Source: a virus. Taken from it: a stretch of 40,778 nt of DNA. This document shows, piece after piece, positions 1-7,862 of the stretch (position 1 is its first letter; each line of letters begins with the position of its first letter). The stretch is from IMG/VR virus record IMGVR_UViG_3300047554_000495, positions 1 through 40,778 of that record. One strand, 5' to 3'. The notes beneath the pieces are model-generated. The model did not search any database, was not told the DNA's origin, and saw only the letters and a program-made list of their open reading frames with translations. Position numbers and translations under genes: made by a program.

Positions 1-127
1 AGCTAACGTACAGAAAGAGATTGCACAACGTGTAGATAACGCCATCTCACAAACCACCCTGTGGGACTACAACGGTGTACCCGACCCAGACAACATCCCA
101 CGCTACACACCTGACCCAGAGCCTGAG
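1..127. repeat. Exact 127-bp end overlap, left copy
   Basis: Bases 1-127 are identical to bases 40652-40778. An exact overlap of 127 bases is what a de Bruijn assembler leaves on a circular contig built with k=127, so I read it as a circularity signature and not a biological terminal repeat. The unique genome is then 40,651 bp and the reading frame crosses the junction without a break. Confidence 0.95.
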
Positions 128-190
128 CTACGTAATGCCGCTACACCATTCGACACACAAACTGCTGACATCAGCCCGTGCACACTATGA
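1..190 (+). CDS. C-terminal end of the 1320-aa virion protein that begins at 36879
   Basis: Frame 2 is open from base 2 to a TGA at 188-190. On the circle it continues the reading frame that starts at ATG 36879 and is still open at 40778. The tail is Pro/Asp/Thr-rich and ends in SPCTL. The stop overlaps the next start as ATGA (187-190), so translation of the two large internal proteins is probably coupled. See the entry at 36879 for domains. Confidence 0.85.
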   Translation, partial: ANVQKEIAQRVDNAISQTTLWDYNGVPDPDNIPRYTPDPEPELRNAATPFDTQTADISPCTL

Positions 191-3100
191 GTTACAAATG
201 CCCCCTAGGTACCAAGCTAATCGAAGACGGTGAACTAAACAGGCCACCCAAGTGGTCAGCCGAAGACCGTACCATCCTAGCTGACATGGCGTACTGGCGT
301 GGGTACGTGCAACGTGCCGCCGCTGACCTCGACGCTGCGTATGACCCTATCCAACTGCAAGCACAGCAAGTCGTGCAGAAGAGCCAGGAGTACTGGGAAC
401 GCCTGGTGTTCGAGGCTGGGCAGCTCGGTACGTTACGCCCCACCAACACTAAGCGTGTACAGAACTTCCTGCGTGAGTTAACCGCGTGGAAGACAGACTC
501 ATTAGCAGCCATCCGCAACCCCATCATCAATGCAGGCCGTAACGCTGCTGGTACGATTAGGGAAATGGGTATCTACCGTATGCAGGGCGAGGTCGCAACC
601 CTCGATAAGATGCTCAAGACCACAGCCAAGGCTCGTGGGGTAGACCTACGACCCGCTGACATGGTACGGTTCCTGGAGGAAGGTCTCACCCCACAACGCA
701 TTTCGGTGTACGGTAATACTGAGAAGCAGATTGAGAGGCTGACAGAGCGCTACACCAAGTTCCACTCTGACATGCTAGCCCGTGGCTTCACAGACGACGA
801 CATGGTGGAGCTGCTGGAGCAGTCAGCCGTGGTGTCCTCACAGTGGGACTCGTTACGTGCAGCCCAGCTAGGTATGGGCCTAGAGGTGGGTGACCTGTTC
901 AACATCGGCTACGTCAAGCGTGAGCTGACGGACACAGCACGTAGCATCATGACTGACATCGGTGCGCTAAAGTGGGATGAGAACGCTGTAGAGAGCTTCA
1001 TCACCAAGTCGCGCTCTACGTGGGAGTACTTGGTGGAAGACCACACCACTACGGCACGACTGCTAGGGCTGGACGAAGACGTGCTGACAGAGCTGATAGC
1101 TAACCCCGGTAAGTTTGCTGAGTACCTGGCCACAAGTGTAGACGAGAAAGACCTGAACCTGTTGGTGGACAGTGGGATGCTCAGCAAGATCCCCATGCTG
1201 ACGAACGACGTAGCTGAGATGATGGTGCGTAGCTACAACCTACCCCTCAACATGTCACACGACTTGTTTATCATGGACCCTGCACAGGCCACAGCCAAGG
1301 CTGTCGAACGCTTGACAGAGCAGGTACACAACGCTGCTATCATGAAGCTGGTACACACAGAGGGTGCCAAAGCTGGGTGGGTTATCACCCTACAGATGAA
1401 GCAAGCTGAGCCTGAGAAGTTTGCATCATTCGTCAAGCTGTCTGATATTGTGGGTGAACCTCTGGCGGGCCCACAGTGGGACTTCGTTCACCCCACAGTA
1501 GCGTACCAGCTCAAGGGTATCATCAAGGTCAGCAAGTCCCCAGGTGACCTACAGCAGATGGCTGTGGTTGCTAACTGGCTGGGACGTTCATTCCAGAAGC
1601 AAGCCCTGGGTAACCCCATTACAGCATCCGCGTACCTGATGCGGCAGTACGCCAGTAACTTCCTCTCTACTGTGGGTGCTGGTGTATCAGCCGCTACGTT
1701 CAACACCACCATGTTCGACATGATGAAGCTGGCACAGGGTGGGCTGAAAGCCTTCGACGATGTGAAGCCATACCGTGTGGTGTCTGGTGAGGTGCTGACA
1801 CAACGTGGGTTCTACGCTTTTGCACTGCGCAACCTCAGCCCTGAGCTGCTACCAGGTCTAAGCGTGGCTGGTAAGCCGCTGTTTGACTGGACCAAGCTAG
1901 ACCCACGCTATGCCGTACAGCAGCTAAACTACATACGTGCGATGGGTAACGCGGGTGTAGCTGAGTACGGTAAGGCGGTGGGTAAGTTTGCCAACGGTCT
2001 ACATGATGCTGTGCTGACCCCCGCACTGAAGATGGCACAGCTCATCGACATGTCAGGTCAGATTGCTGTAATGCGTGGGAAAGCACAGCTCCCCACAGAG
2101 AACCACCTAGCTGAGCTGAATAACGTATTGTTAGGTCTTGGCGGTGGGGACCGTATAGCAGATGGTCGTGACTTGCTCAACGAGGTACGTCGTCACTTCC
2201 CCATGATGGACGACAGTACTGCTATGATAAACGCTGTGTCGTTCTTCGCACCGTTCCACAGTTGGGCTATGCTGAACCTCCCACTCCAGATACAGGACGC
2301 TATGCGCCGTCCCCAGAAGTGGATTGCATGGGGTAGGGCGTACAGCATGTTGACGGACAACGGCCTAGAGGGTGAAGAACCAGTGCAAGGTGAGTTTCAG
2401 CAGTGGGAGCTAGACCAACACGGTGTGGTGCTGCGATACGACAAAGACACTAAGCAGACCACCATGCTAATGACTGAGAACTTCGACCCTAAGTGGGGTG
2501 CTGCTACGTTTATGATGGACCTGTTCGATAAGAGCGAGTCACAGGCTGAGTTCCGCAGCAAAGTCAAGGGCGAGACCACACAGAAGTGGATGAGTGGGTT
2601 GATGTCTAACACCTACCTGAGTGGGTTTTACAAGGCTGCCTCCGGTATCGACCCACTCACAGGTGTGCGGCGGGATGAGTCCCCACTCAGCTTCAACCAG
2701 TTCGCTGGTATTCCAATGCCTGCTGCTGTGGCTGCTGTGCTGAGCATCTCACCCGTCATAGCCTCACTTGACAGGCTGCCTGTACTGAGTGGGACTCGTG
2801 CTGTGGAGGACCCACGTACGGGTGCTGTGCTGCAAGCTGCTAAGGATGGGTGGATGGGTAACCAAGGTACCATCCGACCGAAGCAGCTAGCTGGGATGGA
2901 GTCTGCACTACAGGTACTGGGCTCCAACTACAGGGTCATCGACGGTATACGCAACATGCAGTACACCGAGAAGGATACGGCTGGGCTCATCAAGGACATC
3001 CAAAGCAGGTACCAACGGGAGCAGCTTAAGCTGGCCCACGAGCTGCGTATCGGTACAGTCAAGGAGGATAGTGACAGCTACCGTCAGCGGTTGAAGACAC

Positions 3101-3303
3101 TGAACACCATGGTTGATACAGTGCTGCAGCTCAACGTTGACCTAGGACGTATTGAGTTGTGGGCAGCAGCTAACGGGGTGCCGTCACTCCGAGCGCTGGA
3201 GGAGTTCAAGAAGCGAGGCATCGCCACTTCTGACCTCCCCATCCCAGGTGCAGACTACTATCAAAAACAAATTGACGCGGCTATGAAAGCCAAGGGTAAG
3301 TAA
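187..3303 (+). CDS. Large internal virion (ejection) protein, T7 gp16-position
   Basis: A protein of about 1038 residues and the second of two giant proteins between the peptidoglycan-degrading virion protein and the tail fibre. It is largely helical, with long charged helices around residues 40-300. More hydrophobic Ala/Leu/Gly-rich stretches lie in the middle (for example NPITASAYLMRQYASNFLST) and near residue 850 (PAAVAAVLSISPVIASL); these could be membrane-active. I see no enzyme motif. A GTG at 178 is in frame, but ATG 187 overlaps the preceding stop as ATGA and is preferred. By position it matches the T7 internal core/ejection proteins that form the channel for DNA entry. This is inferred from size, order and composition only. 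Confidence 0.72.
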   Translation: MSYKCPLGTKLIEDGELNRPPKWSAEDRTILADMAYWRGYVQRAAADLDAAYDPIQLQAQQVVQKSQEYWERLVFEAGQLGTLRPTNTKRVQNFLRELTAWKTDSLAAIRNPIINAGRNAAGTIREMGIYRMQGEVATLDKMLKTTAKARGVDLRPADMVRFLEEGLTPQRISVYGNTEKQIERLTERYTKFHSDMLARGFTDDDMVELLEQSAVVSSQWDSLRAAQLGMGLEVGDLFNIGYVKRELTDTARSIMTDIGALKWDENAVESFITKSRSTWEYLVEDHTTTARLLGLDEDVLTELIANPGKFAEYLATSVDEKDLNLLVDSGMLSKIPMLTNDVAEMMVRSYNLPLNMSHDLFIMDPAQATAKAVERLTEQVHNAAIMKLVHTEGAKAGWVITLQMKQAEPEKFASFVKLSDIVGEPLAGPQWDFVHPTVAYQLKGIIKVSKSPGDLQQMAVVANWLGRSFQKQALGNPITASAYLMRQYASNFLSTVGAGVSAATFNTTMFDMMKLAQGGLKAFDDVKPYRVVSGEVLTQRGFYAFALRNLSPELLPGLSVAGKPLFDWTKLDPRYAVQQLNYIRAMGNAGVAEYGKAVGKFANGLHDAVLTPALKMAQLIDMSGQIAVMRGKAQLPTENHLAELNNVLLGLGGGDRIADGRDLLNEVRRHFPMMDDSTAMINAVSFFAPFHSWAMLNLPLQIQDAMRRPQKWIAWGRAYSMLTDNGLEGEEPVQGEFQQWELDQHGVVLRYDKDTKQTTMLMTENFDPKWGAATFMMDLFDKSESQAEFRSKVKGETTQKWMSGLMSNTYLSGFYKAASGIDPLTGVRRDESPLSFNQFAGIPMPAAVAAVLSISPVIASLDRLPVLSGTRAVEDPRTGAVLQAAKDGWMGNQGTIRPKQLAGMESALQVLGSNYRVIDGIRNMQYTEKDTAGLIKDIQSRYQREQLKLAHELRIGTVKEDSDSYRQRLKTLNTMVDTVLQLNVDLGRIELWAAANGVPSLRALEEFKKRGIATSDLPIPGADYYQKQIDAAMKAKGK

Positions 3304-3304
3304 C

Positions 3305-3637
3305 ATGTCAAGCAGAACAAACTCGGTACAACTCGCGCGTTTCCTGAATGGACAGGGTGCATCTAACAGTGTAGTACTCAGTGGTGATTTGGTGGGGGTA
3401 TTCATCCAACACACCACAGCGGCTGAGATTAAGCTACAAGCTTCTCTAGACAATACTGTTTGGTGGGACGTGGTGTCCATCACAGGCACACTAGGTGCAC
3501 CGATAGCTAGTGCGTCTGACCGCAAGTTCCTTACGCTGTCTAAGGCGCTACCTTTGTCAGGCACCACGGTACGTTTAATATCGACTGTGGCTGTAGGCTC
3601 ACAAGTAGACTGCTGGATTTCTGTAGCTAACGACTAA
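3305..3637 (+). CDS. Small beta-rich virion protein, possibly head or tail decoration
   Basis: A protein of 110 residues starting one base after the upstream TAA. The sequence alternates hydrophobic and polar residues (SVVLSGDLVGVFIQ, IKLQASLDNTVWWDVVSI, VRLISTVAVGSQVDCWISV), which predicts a compact beta sandwich with no signal peptide or membrane segment. Its place between the large ejected protein and the fibre suggests a structural accessory role, such as a fibre adaptor or a capsid decoration protein. I do not recognise a family. Confidence 0.6.
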   Translation: MSSRTNSVQLARFLNGQGASNSVVLSGDLVGVFIQHTTAAEIKLQASLDNTVWWDVVSITGTLGAPIASASDRKFLTLSKALPLSGTTVRLISTVAVGSQVDCWISVAND

Positions 3638-3644
3638 CAACACA

Positions 3645-3660
3645 GGGGGTGCAAACCCCC
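3645..3660 (+). promoter_or_regulatory. Perfect hairpin just before the fibre ribosome binding site
   Basis: GGGGGT at 3645-3650 and ACCCCC at 3655-3660 form a 6-bp perfect stem with a GCAA tetraloop. It lies directly upstream of AAGGAG (3664-3669) and the fibre ATG (3676). GCAA is a very stable GNRA loop. There is no U tract, so it is more likely an mRNA stability, processing or translation-control element than a terminator. Confidence 0.6.
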
Positions 3661-3675
3661 ACCAAGGAGTATCAT

Positions 3676-5295
3676 ATGCCGCGTAACGACACACTGTACT
3701 TAGTAGATGCTAAAGAGGTTCGTAACACATTTCTCTACGCACCTGCAACAAAACAGAATGGTAATGCTTTTCTGTACACCTGCTACGGGACTAACGGACC
3801 TGTAGCGATGTCAGACCCTGACGCCTTAGCGTACGCTACGGCTGGTGGTGTACTCACCACACCAGAACGTCTGGCATTGAACGCTCTGGTGTCTAACCTG
3901 AAGAGCAATGGGCTGTGGGTCAAGATGCACGCCATCTACCCGATGACGCCTAACAACGCTACGTTAGCCGACTCGTACAAACTAAACCTTAAGAACGTAG
4001 CACTGCATGAGCTGACTATACCAGGTACTGTAACCTGCACTACACAGGGCTTACGTAACAGCTCAGGAAGCTTTAGTCAGTGTACGTCAACCACGTTGAA
4101 CTGGGCTGTGGTCGCTCCTGAGAATCTATCTATAGGTGTCTATTACAAAGATTACGGCGTACCTGCATTTAACCAGACGGATGCGTCACTATCGGGTGCT
4201 GTTACTGTATCTGTACAGACACGCACATCAGGAGCACCTGGTGCTTTGGTGGGTGAAGCGGGTTACAACATTGACACACCTAACACCCCCACTACATCGC
4301 TAGCGGGTCTGTCAGCTAGTCCAGGTCTGCACGTAGTTACACGGTTTAACGGTGTCACTAGCTACTTTGTTAACACCACTGCTATAGCAGTGTCACCAAC
4401 TGGTGCGCTGCAAACAGCTACAAGTGGTGGACAGTTCGGCTTAGGTAGTGCAGCTACAGCGCCTATCTCTTTTGCGTTTGTAGCAGAACGTCTTACACAA
4501 GTTGAACTGAATGCGTTGCAAAACATTGTAGATACCTACCAGTCTGCATTGTCACGTAGGTTTACAGGTATCGCAGGTCCTGTAGACTCTCAGAACTTCA
4601 TACAAGTTACACAGCTCACACGCTGGCGTCACGCTGAGATTGTTAACGATTTAATCACAGGTTTGTATGTTGATAATCTCTGGTCACTGATAGATGCTTT
4701 GTATCCGTTTATTGGCGGCAATGCCTGGTCACACAGTGTCAACGCCAAGGACCCACTACAGTATCAGATTACTTGGAGCGGCACATTTACACACAGCGCA
4801 CTCGGCATATCAAGCACTGGTGGAACAGGCGTAACAACCCTCGTCCCAAGTTCATCAAATTGCTATATCGGCGTTTACTGTGTTAGCAGCCCAGGCCCCC
4901 TGGGGCTGGAGGACGTGACCGCTGGGACTGCACCAGTTCGGCATTTTATACACTATCACCATCCAGCAGGCGTCTTCTTCGACGCAGGAAATGACGCCGA
5001 TTCACGAATAAGCACGACAATGACGGGGACAACCGGATATAGAGCTGGTTCGAGAGTTGGTGCTAATATGTGGCTGTTTAATGGGACAACAATAGCCATT
5101 AGTCGGTCGAACGTCACGAACTTTGGAAATGTGCCGACAACTCCGTTTCGTATAATGCCACCAAATGGACCCACTAATAATTCAAGAGTCTTTGGGTCTG
5201 TAGTTATTTCGCGAAACGGCTTGACACCTGCTCAGCACAATCTATTGACTGACCGACTCCAATCATATCAAGATGCCCTAGGCCGTGCTGTTTAA
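3676..5295 (+). CDS. Tail fibre / host-recognition protein with two related halves
   Basis: A protein of 539 residues; ATG 3676 follows AAGGAG at 7-base spacing, while the in-frame start at 3649 lies inside the hairpin. It is the last gene of the structural operon, immediately before the terminator. It looks like two copies of a beta-rich, lectin-like domain. Each ends in a helical signature: LTQVELNALQNIVDTYQSAL (about residues 280-300) and LTPAQHNLLTDRLQSYQDAL (at the end). Each is preceded by a segment containing an ALYPF or AIYPM motif. The concanavalin/LamG-like fold is inferred from the beta pattern. The C-terminal copy (about 4780-5280) differs in codon use from the rest of the genome. 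Receptor binding is inferred from position and mosaicism. Confidence 0.75.
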   Translation: MPRNDTLYLVDAKEVRNTFLYAPATKQNGNAFLYTCYGTNGPVAMSDPDALAYATAGGVLTTPERLALNALVSNLKSNGLWVKMHAIYPMTPNNATLADSYKLNLKNVALHELTIPGTVTCTTQGLRNSSGSFSQCTSTTLNWAVVAPENLSIGVYYKDYGVPAFNQTDASLSGAVTVSVQTRTSGAPGALVGEAGYNIDTPNTPTTSLAGLSASPGLHVVTRFNGVTSYFVNTTAIAVSPTGALQTATSGGQFGLGSAATAPISFAFVAERLTQVELNALQNIVDTYQSALSRRFTGIAGPVDSQNFIQVTQLTRWRHAEIVNDLITGLYVDNLWSLIDALYPFIGGNAWSHSVNAKDPLQYQITWSGTFTHSALGISSTGGTGVTTLVPSSSNCYIGVYCVSSPGPLGLEDVTAGTAPVRHFIHYHHPAGVFFDAGNDADSRISTTMTGTTGYRAGSRVGANMWLFNGTTIAISRSNVTNFGNVPTTPFRIMPPNGPTNNSRVFGSVVISRNGLTPAQHNLLTDRLQSYQDALGRAV

Positions 5296-5302
5296 TAACA
5301 CG

Positions 5303-5339
5303 AGAAACCCCACTAAGCATTACGCCTGGTGGGGTTTCT
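5303..5339. terminator. Bidirectional intrinsic terminator between convergent blocks
   Basis: AGAAACCCCAC (5303-5313) and GTGGGGTTTCT (5329-5339) form an 11-bp perfect stem with a 15-base loop. It is followed by TGTTT on the plus strand; on the minus strand the exit side reads CGTGTTATT. It sits 8 bases after the fibre stop and 8 bases before the stop of the last minus-strand gene, exactly where the two transcription blocks meet. Confidence 0.9.
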
Positions 5340-5346
5340 TGTTTAC

Positions 5347-5448
5347 CTAACCGAACAGCTTATACAGCACTCTGTAGACTTTAACAGCTCGTATCACAAA
5401 CTCGTAAACAACAATCGCAGTCAGCATGTACTCAAGTTGTACGCTCAT
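5347..5448 (-). CDS. Tiny 33-aa basic/hydrophobic protein, last gene of the minus block
   Basis: An ATG at 5448 opens a 33-codon frame ending at TAG 5347-5349, beginning MSVQLEYMLTAIVVYEFVIR and ending in YRVLYKLFG. It is amphipathic: hydrophobic residues alternate with Arg/Lys in the C-terminal half. It starts 2 bases after the stop of the 30-aa gene upstream and ends just before the shared terminator, so the pair fills the whole gap. Membrane association is possible. Function unknown. Confidence 0.45.
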   Translation of the reverse strand: MSVQLEYMLTAIVVYEFVIRAVKVYRVLYKLFG

Positions 5449-5450
5449 GT

Positions 5451-5543
5451 TCAATCAATCCACAACGATGTACACCATAACAGTAGCAGAATAGTTAAGC
5501 AACCGCCTACCAGTCCGCCTATAACAGCCAGTACTTCACACAT
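5451..5543 (-). CDS. Tiny 30-aa membrane protein
   Basis: An ATG at 5543 overlaps the end of the gene upstream (stop at 5536) and opens a 30-codon frame ending in TGA at 5451. Residues 4-27 form one hydrophobic segment (VLAVIGGLVGGCLTILLLLW), enough for a single transmembrane helix with a GxxxG-like packing motif. Overlap start, full use of the gap and a clear membrane helix argue that it is real. It could be a host-membrane effector or a holin-like peptide, but no function can be assigned. Confidence 0.5.
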   Translation of the reverse strand: MCEVLAVIGGLVGGCLTILLLLWCTSLWID

Positions 5544-5913
5544 TAGTAGGTACCTCGTCTTCCAACTTCATCCACTGGTCACCTGGGTCGAACGGTACGT
5601 AAGCGTTGTATTCGCTATCCACCAGCCACAGCACACCTTCGCTGTTCTCAACCCAACTGCAAAGCATGTACTCATACTCTTGATCTTGCTCGGCCCGGCG
5701 TAGCAGCACCTTAGCTACGTGCTCTTGTGGTGGGACGTTCTGCCACAAGTTCAGCATAACATCGTTACACAGATAGTCTATGTCATCGCGTGTAGGCCAT
5801 TCAACAGAATCCCGTCCTGTCCAATTATCCACACCAGCAGCAAGTAAAGCATGATAGTCTGCGGACTCTATGACAAGCTGTCTCAATCGTTCTGCGTCAA
5901 TCTGTACGTACAT
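5536..5913 (-). CDS. Hypothetical acidic protein
   Basis: A protein of 125 residues starting MYVQIDAERLRQLVIE. The start at 5913 follows TAGGAGAT at good spacing and lies after the stop of the upstream gene; an upstream in-frame start (5970) would overlap that gene and lacks a Shine-Dalgarno sequence. It is rich in Asp/Glu, Trp and Tyr and predicted to be mixed alpha/beta, with a helical N-terminal half (ADYHALLAAGVDNW) and beta-like GVLWLVDSEYNAYVPF near the end. No recognised family. It belongs to the run of small genes ending the replication block. Confidence 0.65.
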   Translation of the reverse strand: MYVQIDAERLRQLVIESADYHALLAAGVDNWTGRDSVEWPTRDDIDYLCNDVMLNLWQNVPPQEHVAKVLLRRAEQDQEYEYMLCSWVENSEGVLWLVDSEYNAYVPFDPGDQWMKLEDEVPTNV

Positions 5914-5923
5914 GTTGTATCTC

Positions 5924-6160
5924 CTAGAAGTCGTATTGTTGTAGCTTAGGTAGTTCGCACCACTGCACAATGGTGAAGCCTGAGTCTGCTAGAAGCACGT
6001 AGCTCCCACCATAGACTACTAACCATTGCCCAGGGATAACTTGCTTAGCCAGAATGTACTCGTTGCTGTCAGACCTGTCTTCGTGAAATGCCATGCAGAG
6101 GTGCATGTAGCCTAGCCTGGGCTGACGGCAGCTTGTGGCGGATATTGGTTGGAGGTTCAT
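5924..6160 (-). CDS. Hypothetical small beta-rich protein
   Basis: A protein of 78 residues, starting with an ATGA overlap on the stop of the upstream gene (6157-6160). The C-terminal half is beta-like (QWLVVYGGSYVLLADSGFTIVQW). No motif recognised. The tight overlap on one side and the spaced, Shine-Dalgarno-preceded gene on the other support a translated, co-transcribed gene of unknown function. Confidence 0.58.
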   Translation of the reverse strand: MNLQPISATSCRQPRLGYMHLCMAFHEDRSDSNEYILAKQVIPGQWLVVYGGSYVLLADSGFTIVQWCELPKLQQYDF

Positions 6161-6411
6161 AGTACCGGCAGTGCCTCCAATATAACCCAGCCATGTACGA
6201 AGCCATTCAGCTTCTCCCTGTTGCAGTACACCCAGCCTGTACTGTTGTACGTTACAATCTTGAACTCCAGTTGCTTGGAGGTCCTACGACTGCGCCACAG
6301 TACAAGGAACGTGTGGTGGTAGAGGTCACGGGGTACCTCGGGTACATCAGCCACGTCACGATAGTAGTTTACAGGACGTGTGAAGTATACGTCATCCGGT
6401 TGGTCACTCAT
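6157..6411 (-). CDS. Hypothetical small protein
   Basis: A protein of 84 residues whose ATG (6411) overlaps the stop of the upstream winged-helix-like gene. It contains basic and aromatic segments (VLWRSRRTSKQLEFKIVTYN, GWVYCNREKLNGFVHGWVILE) consistent with a small beta-sheet fold. No family recognised. It is translationally linked to both neighbours. Confidence 0.58.
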   Translation of the reverse strand: MSDQPDDVYFTRPVNYYRDVADVPEVPRDLYHHTFLVLWRSRRTSKQLEFKIVTYNSTGWVYCNREKLNGFVHGWVILEALPVL

Positions 6412-6685
6412 TACTCACCCCTGCCATTACACTGTACGCGTGTAACATCGTAGCATAGTTACGTAACAGCAGCAGACCCAGGTCTGTGGTGTGGTAGGTG
6501 TAACCCAGTGTGTTGACACCACACGGCCTACGCTCTAGCAGGCCCAGGTCTATCAGTTTGTGCTGCATTGCCACGATAGCACCGTGTGAGAGCTTGAGAT
6601 TACACATCATGTCAGCGGTGCGCACGTCGTTACGTCGTTTACAGAAATGCAGCAAGTCGAGGTTGTTCAGCATTAAGCGTGTCAT
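6404..6685 (-). CDS. Putative winged-helix DNA-binding protein
   Basis: A protein of 93 residues, overlapping the nuclease gene upstream by 4 bases. The pattern of a helix (NLDLLHFCKRRND), a helix-turn-helix-like stretch (RTADMMCNLKLSHGAIVAMQ), a recognition-type helix (KLIDLGLLERR) and a beta wing (TLGYTYHTTDLG) is that of small winged-helix regulators of the MarR/PadR general type. It could control phage or host transcription. The fold is inferred by eye from the L-x-x-x-G-L-[IL]-x-R signature; no regulatory target is evident. Confidence 0.5.
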   Translation of the reverse strand: MTRLMLNNLDLLHFCKRRNDVRTADMMCNLKLSHGAIVAMQHKLIDLGLLERRPCGVNTLGYTYHTTDLGLLLLRNYATMLHAYSVMAGVSNE

Positions 6686-7539
6686 TCGGGGAACTCCAGC
6701 GCGAGTTGTATTCCGTCAGCTCTAGCAGCAGGTATCTGCTTGAGTATCATAGCTAGCTCGTCTCGTGGTCTGATGACGTAACCAGCTCCGTCTTGGTGGT
6801 ACAGCGTGTCAGCCCACTTAGAGTACTTGACACTATTAGGTATTTTACCCTGGGTGGGGTACGGTATACCTGTCTCGTACACCACATCCAGCAATGCATC
6901 CACATCATATGGTGGGATGTGACGCACCTGTTCCACCACCCTAACCAACCTCTCCCACTTGCGAGCTAGTGCGTGTGGGGTTGCTTCCACCACATAGAAC
7001 TTGGCATTGGTGCGGTCACGTACAAGGAACGCTGCGTAGTCTGCCTTGAGTGTGTGGTAATAGAACGACAGTTGCGACAAGTAGCCGTAATCGTCGTGTG
7101 GGTTGTAGCGGAAGTCTTTAACCAGGTGACCACCCATAGACTTGACTTCCAGCACCACACGCTTCCCACCAGGTACAGTGACACACAAGTCATAGTGACC
7201 CTGTATTACACTGTGGGATACCAACCCTTCTGTGGTGTAACGTAGGCTGGGTGTGAGATCTAGGACAACCTCAGCCCAGGCTTGTGCTACCCTACCCTCG
7301 TACATTATAGCCGCTGATTCCAGGTTGAAGCTGCGGCTCTGCCCGTACCACTTGTCTAGGATCTGTGTGACCCAGGGCCTGCCGATGCTGCTAGCTCTGA
7401 ACTGCACAGCCGGGTCATTCTCGTGCTCAGCCACGCTGTTCAGCTTTGCTAGCACCATAGCGTTGACCTGGGTGGGGTCACACTTGATAGCTTGCAGGTT
7501 GCTGAATAACGATTCGAGCTGTACTAGAGGTAACACCAT
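6682..7539 (-). CDS. PD-(D/E)XK nuclease, RecB/Cas4-like phage exonuclease
   Basis: A protein of 285 residues. The catalytic core is visible: an Asp in GHYDLCV near residue 117 followed by the E-x-K of VLEVKSMGG near residues 129-133, then a conserved Gln-Tyr helix (YLSQLSFYYHTLKADYAAFLV). This order (D, ExK, Q-x3-Y helix, beta strand) is that of the RecB/lambda-exonuclease type. It probably degrades host DNA or processes phage DNA ends in recombination, taking the place of T7 gp6. It lies in the same operon as SSB-like and polymerase genes. Its ATG follows the motif ACTGGTACTAAT in place of a Shine-Dalgarno sequence. Confidence 0.75.
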   Translation of the reverse strand: MVLPLVQLESLFSNLQAIKCDPTQVNAMVLAKLNSVAEHENDPAVQFRASSIGRPWVTQILDKWYGQSRSFNLESAAIMYEGRVAQAWAEVVLDLTPSLRYTTEGLVSHSVIQGHYDLCVTVPGGKRVVLEVKSMGGHLVKDFRYNPHDDYGYLSQLSFYYHTLKADYAAFLVRDRTNAKFYVVEATPHALARKWERLVRVVEQVRHIPPYDVDALLDVVYETGIPYPTQGKIPNSVKYSKWADTLYHQDGAGYVIRPRDELAMILKQIPAARADGIQLALEFPE

Positions 7540-7541
7540 GA

Positions 7542-7862
7542 TTAGTACCAGTCCGATTGAGTGGGCTTGTCTACAGGCGCGTCAGGCACATCGTACCGAC
7601 CTGTGTCGAGAGAGGCTGTAACCTTCCCTGTGTAACCGTACTGCCCTGAGGTTTCCCACAGTGCTACGTTCAAGAAAGCTACGTGCTCACCCTTGGCTTC
7701 AGCGTCCATCATAGCCTTGACTAGGCGCTCTGCCCAGTCGCGGGTGATACAGATGAAGCCGCGAACGTCAGGATGCTTGTTGGTGGGTTTGTCACTAACC
7801 ACCTCCAACTTGATGATGGCGTCCTGGCGTGGTGAGTACGTAGCGGGTATGAGGTCAAACAT
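7542..7862 (-). CDS. Hypothetical protein between SSB-like and nuclease genes
   Basis: A protein of 106 residues starting MFDLIPATYSPRQ. The ATG directly follows the TAG of the upstream SSB-like gene with no gap. The sequence is mixed alpha/beta (IIKLEVVSDKP, GFICITRDWAERLVKAMMDA, HVAFLNVALWETSGQ) and has an acidic, Pro-rich C-terminus. No family recognised. Its place suggests a replication or recombination accessory role, possibly a second OB-like or nuclease-partner protein, but this is only context. Confidence 0.6.
   Translation of the reverse strand: MFDLIPATYSPRQDAIIKLEVVSDKPTNKHPDVRGFICITRDWAERLVKAMMDAEAKGEHVAFLNVALWETSGQYGYTGKVTASLDTGRYDVPDAPVDKPTQSDWY

Noticed and set aside
1-127. 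Biological direct terminal repeat
   Set aside because: The length equals a common assembly k-mer and the repeat lies inside one gene; T7-type terminal repeats are usually non-coding and longer.
5329-5703. Plus-strand frame of 124 codons after the fibre
   Set aside because: It starts inside the terminator stem and is antisense to three minus-strand genes with better starts and overlaps.
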